A DNA stretch of 27,089 bases from DATJPR01 sp035506295 (lineage in GTDB: Bacteria; Bacteroidota; Ignavibacteria; UBA10030; UBA6906). Numbering within the stretch: the stretch's first letter is position 1; each line of letters opens with the position of its first letter. Under the pieces are notes generated by a model, which was given only the letters and a program-made list of their open reading frames with translations, had not been told where the DNA came from and made no database searches. The translations under genes and the position numbers were made by a program. This document shows positions 25,456 to 27,089 of the stretch, in pieces. The DNA lies in contig DATJPR010000111.1 in NCBI GenBank assembly GCA_035506295.1, positions 1-27,089 on the forward strand. The letters run 5' to 3'.

Positions 25456-25464
25456 ACCTCCTTA
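25456..25464 (-). promoter_or_regulatory. strong Shine-Dalgarno site of the TonB receptor gene
   Basis: The complementary strand reads TAAGGAGGTAAATATG into the start codon at 25451, a near-perfect match to the 16S rRNA 3' end. It decides the start against the upstream in-frame ATG at 25502, which overlaps the dehydrogenase stop. Such strong sites are rare in classical Bacteroidia, so this is also a lineage hint. Confidence 0.8.
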
Positions 25465-25494
25465 ACAATGCGCAACGGGAGACGCTGCGCCATC

Positions 25495-26448
25495 TCAATC
25501 AAACGCGATGACCGCTTTCACAAACCCTTCGGGCTTCGCCGCCGCGGTCTCGAATGCCGTGTTGATCTCATCCAGACGAAAGCGGTGTGTGACCAGCGGT
25601 TTCATCGCGAGCTTGCCCGCTTCGAGCATCGCGAGCCCCTTGTGCATTCCATCAACATACGTTTGCGCGTTGCGCACGTGACCGTTCACGATGGTGAAGG
25701 CCATCCAGTTCCACCAGCCCCAGGGGACCAACCGTGGAGCGCCTTGATGAAAGCCGAAGACTTCCAGCTTCCCCTCCATCCGCACAAGATTGCCCACCAG
25801 GTCGAGGGTGGCCTGCGTGCCCGCGGCTTCCACACCGATGTCCACGCCACGACCGTCCGTGAGCTCTTTCACCGCCCTGACGGGATCGTCAGCTTTGGCA
25901 TTGATCGCGTGGGTTGCGCCCAGCGTCTTCGCCAGCGTCAGCACGTTGTCGCGCGTATCGACGGCGATGATCTTGCCGACACCGCGTGCTTTGAACACCT
26001 GAAGCATGATAAGGGCCATGAACCCGCAACCCACCAGACAGACGGAGTCGTTGAGCTGAGGATCGGCCTTCAGCGCGCCGTTCGTGGAGCACGCTATCGG
26101 TTCTCCCAGCGCCAGGTCCAGGGGTGTCTCACGAAGAAGCCTGTGTGCATGTGCCGCCTTCGTGACGAAGTACTCCGCATAGGACTTTCCTTCCGACCAG
26201 ACCGACACATGATCGCCGGGCGCATACCCTTCCACCTTCTCCCCGACCCCCACGACGACGCCGGCCGGTTCATGGCCGATGAACCGGGGATACTCGAGGC
26301 CGGGGGCTTTGCCGAGAAAGATGTCGAGCTCGGAAGTGCACACGCCGCACGCCCTGGTCTTCACAAGAAGCTCATCGGGCTCCGGGATCGGGATCGGCAT
26401 GTCTTGAACGAGAAATGAGCCGGGCTTCTGCAGGACCGCGGCCCGCAT
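25495..26448 (-). CDS. medium-chain dehydrogenase/reductase (zinc-type alcohol/sorbitol dehydrogenase family)
   Basis: From the ATG at 26448 the product is 317 aa; AGGA lies 7 nt upstream and MRAAVLQKPGSF is a typical family start, while the GTG at 26481 lacks a good site. The N-terminal half shows the catalytic zinc signature: Cys37 (CGVCTSEL), His59-Glu60 (GHEPAGVVVG) and Glu116 (LGEPIACSTNGA). A Rossmann fold follows (VCLVGCGFMALIMLQ, then IIAVDT). The four-cysteine lobe that holds the structural zinc in many relatives is missing, leaving a compact catalytic domain. Members oxidise alcohols and sugar alcohols or reduce aldehydes and ketoses with NAD(P). It lies 43 nt upstream of the TonB receptor and could be the first gene of the operon. 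Sorbitol/xylitol-like or aldose reductase-type activity is guesswork. Confidence 0.9.
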   Translation of the reverse strand: MRAAVLQKPGSFLVQDMPIPIPEPDELLVKTRACGVCTSELDIFLGKAPGLEYPRFIGHEPAGVVVGVGEKVEGYAPGDHVSVWSEGKSYAEYFVTKAAHAHRLLRETPLDLALGEPIACSTNGALKADPQLNDSVCLVGCGFMALIMLQVFKARGVGKIIAVDTRDNVLTLAKTLGATHAINAKADDPVRAVKELTDGRGVDIGVEAAGTQATLDLVGNLVRMEGKLEVFGFHQGAPRLVPWGWWNWMAFTIVNGHVRNAQTYVDGMHKGLAMLEAGKLAMKPLVTHRFRLDEINTAFETAAAKPEGFVKAVIAFD

Positions 26449-26505
26449 GGATTTTCCTGCGACGACATTCTCCGGGGTCACGTCTGTCGATTCCTTCTTC
26501 GGTTC

Positions 26506-26520
26506 GCTCGCGAGGCGAGC
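26506..26520. repeat. inverted repeat / small hairpin
   Basis: GCTCGC (26506-26511) pairs with GCGAGC (26515-26520) across a GAG loop, a 6-bp GC-only stem. It abuts the larger hairpin at 26521-26546 in the spacer before the dehydrogenase gene. No U-rich tract follows on the minus strand, so it may be a chance GC-rich palindrome or part of a terminator or attenuator. Confidence 0.45.
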
Positions 26521-26546
26521 CCCGCTGCCTGACGGATGGCAGCGGG
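26521..26546 (-). terminator. possible hairpin terminator or leader structure
   Basis: CCCGCTGCC (26521-26529) and GGCAGCGGG (26538-26546) form a perfect 9-bp stem with an 8-nt loop. It lies between the end of the T9SS cargo gene (stop at 26613) and the dehydrogenase start (26448), where the message of the upstream gene could end. A U-tract is absent, so intrinsic termination is unproven; it could instead be a leader structure of the operon. The 131-nt gene-free spacer 26482-26612 is the longest in the window apart from the edges. Confidence 0.4.
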
Positions 26547-26612
26547 ACCTCCCCGGGAGCTGATTATTTGCTTCGCTGATGCACTGCGCCCTGATTGACG
26601 CAGCTGATCGAG

Positions 26613-27089
26613 TTACTTGAGAAGCATCATTTTTCTGGTGTCAACAACGTTGTTGTCGACCTTCAGCCGATAGAAATACAGTCCGCTGGCAAGTTGATTG
26701 GCGTTCCAGTTCACCTCATACTTCCCGGCATTGTACTGGCCGCTCGCAATCGTCGAAACAATCTGACCGAGCACGTTGTACACTTGCAGCGAGACGTTCC
26801 CCGACCGGGGCAGCGCGAACTCGATCTTTGTGCTGGGGTTGAACGGGTTCGGGTAATTCTGGCTGAGCGAATACTGTTTGGGAAGCCCTGTGGACGTGGT
26901 GATGTCCCGTACCGAGAGGACCACCTGCGTCGTGTCCATCATCAGTCTCGCCCAGAGATCGGAATTGATGAGGTTGAAGCCGCCCGGATCTCCCGGCAGG
27001 CTCGGATCGGAGGTCACGGCCGGCGGGACGGCAAACGGATCGTCCGGCACGTTCGGCTGCCACGTCCAATAACAGTAGGCATCGTTGTT
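26613..27089 (-). CDS. C-terminal end of a type IX-secreted protein (5' part beyond window)
   Basis: The frame is open from the window edge (27089) to the stop at 26613, at least 158 aa; the 13 codons above the internal GTG at 27050 contain no stop, so the true start lies outside. The last 80 residues are a canonical T9SS type A sorting domain: SLSQNYPNPFNPSTKIEFAL, then VYNVLGQIV, NANQLASGLYFYRL and the terminal KMMLLK. The protein is therefore exported through the type IX system and anchored to the surface or released. What the N-terminal part does cannot be seen; a glycan-active enzyme is possible by context. It may belong to a separate transcript, since hairpins follow it. Confidence 0.92.
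   Translation of the reverse strand, partial: NNDAYCYWTWQPNVPDDPFAVPPAVTSDPSLPGDPGGFNLINSDLWARLMMDTTQVVLSVRDITTSTGLPKQYSLSQNYPNPFNPSTKIEFALPRSGNVSLQVYNVLGQIVSTIASGQYNAGKYEVNWNANQLASGLYFYRLKVDNNVVDTRKMMLLK

Noticed and set aside
1..27089. CRISPR arrays, tRNA or rRNA genes, insertion sequences, integrase or attachment sites
   Set aside because: No repeated spacer pattern, tRNA-like cloverleaf, transposase or integrase motif was noticed by reading; a dedicated RNA scan was not possible.

Overview
GC-rich segment of an FCB-superphylum bacterium (Bacteroidota, Ignavibacteriota, Kryptoniota or a close relative; inferred). Three lines of evidence support this: a type IX secretion (T9SS) sorting tail with the signature NYPNPFNPSTKIEF in the right-edge gene, a PorV/PorQ-family outer-membrane protein, and a TonB-dependent receptor with an N-terminal carboxypeptidase-regulatory-like domain. 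Several genes have strong Shine-Dalgarno sequences (e.g. AAGGAGGT before the receptor). That is unusual for classical Bacteroidia and points to a deeper FCB lineage, though not to a definite one.

All 18 genes I can support are on the minus strand, so transcription runs from high to low coordinates. The right edge holds the 3' end of a T9SS cargo gene, followed by a 131-nt spacer with two tandem hairpins. From there 17 genes run to the left edge with gaps of 63 nt or less and three short overlaps, which looks like one long carbohydrate-utilisation operon. In order: a zinc-type medium-chain dehydrogenase; an outer-membrane module (TonB receptor, a 741-aa secreted protein with a type IX-like tail, a PorV/PorQ protein); a GH106-like glycosidase; ribokinase RbsK and ribose pyranase RbsD; an exported clan-A glycosidase resembling GH39; an AllA-like protein; a cytoplasmic TIM-barrel glycosidase-like protein; a Gfo/Idh/MocA oxidoreductase; a xylose-isomerase-like TIM barrel protein; a GH42-type beta-galactosidase-like enzyme; an MFS transporter; an exported PIG-L deacetylase; an exported six-hairpin glycosidase; and, running off the left edge, a Tat-exported GH10 enzyme. 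The GH10 frame is open from position 1671 to position 1 without a stop.

Reading them together (inference): exported enzymes deacetylate and cut a complex glycan, the TonB receptor trio captures and imports oligosaccharides, the MFS protein moves them into the cytoplasm, and GH106-, GH42- and TIM-barrel glycosidases with the oxidoreductase/isomerase pair finish the breakdown. RbsD/RbsK suggests that ribose or a ribose-like sugar is one product. No SusD, no dedicated regulator, no tRNA/rRNA, no CRISPR and no insertion sequence was seen. The most interesting point is that a 741-aa protein plus a PorV-like protein occupy the place where SusD would normally stand.
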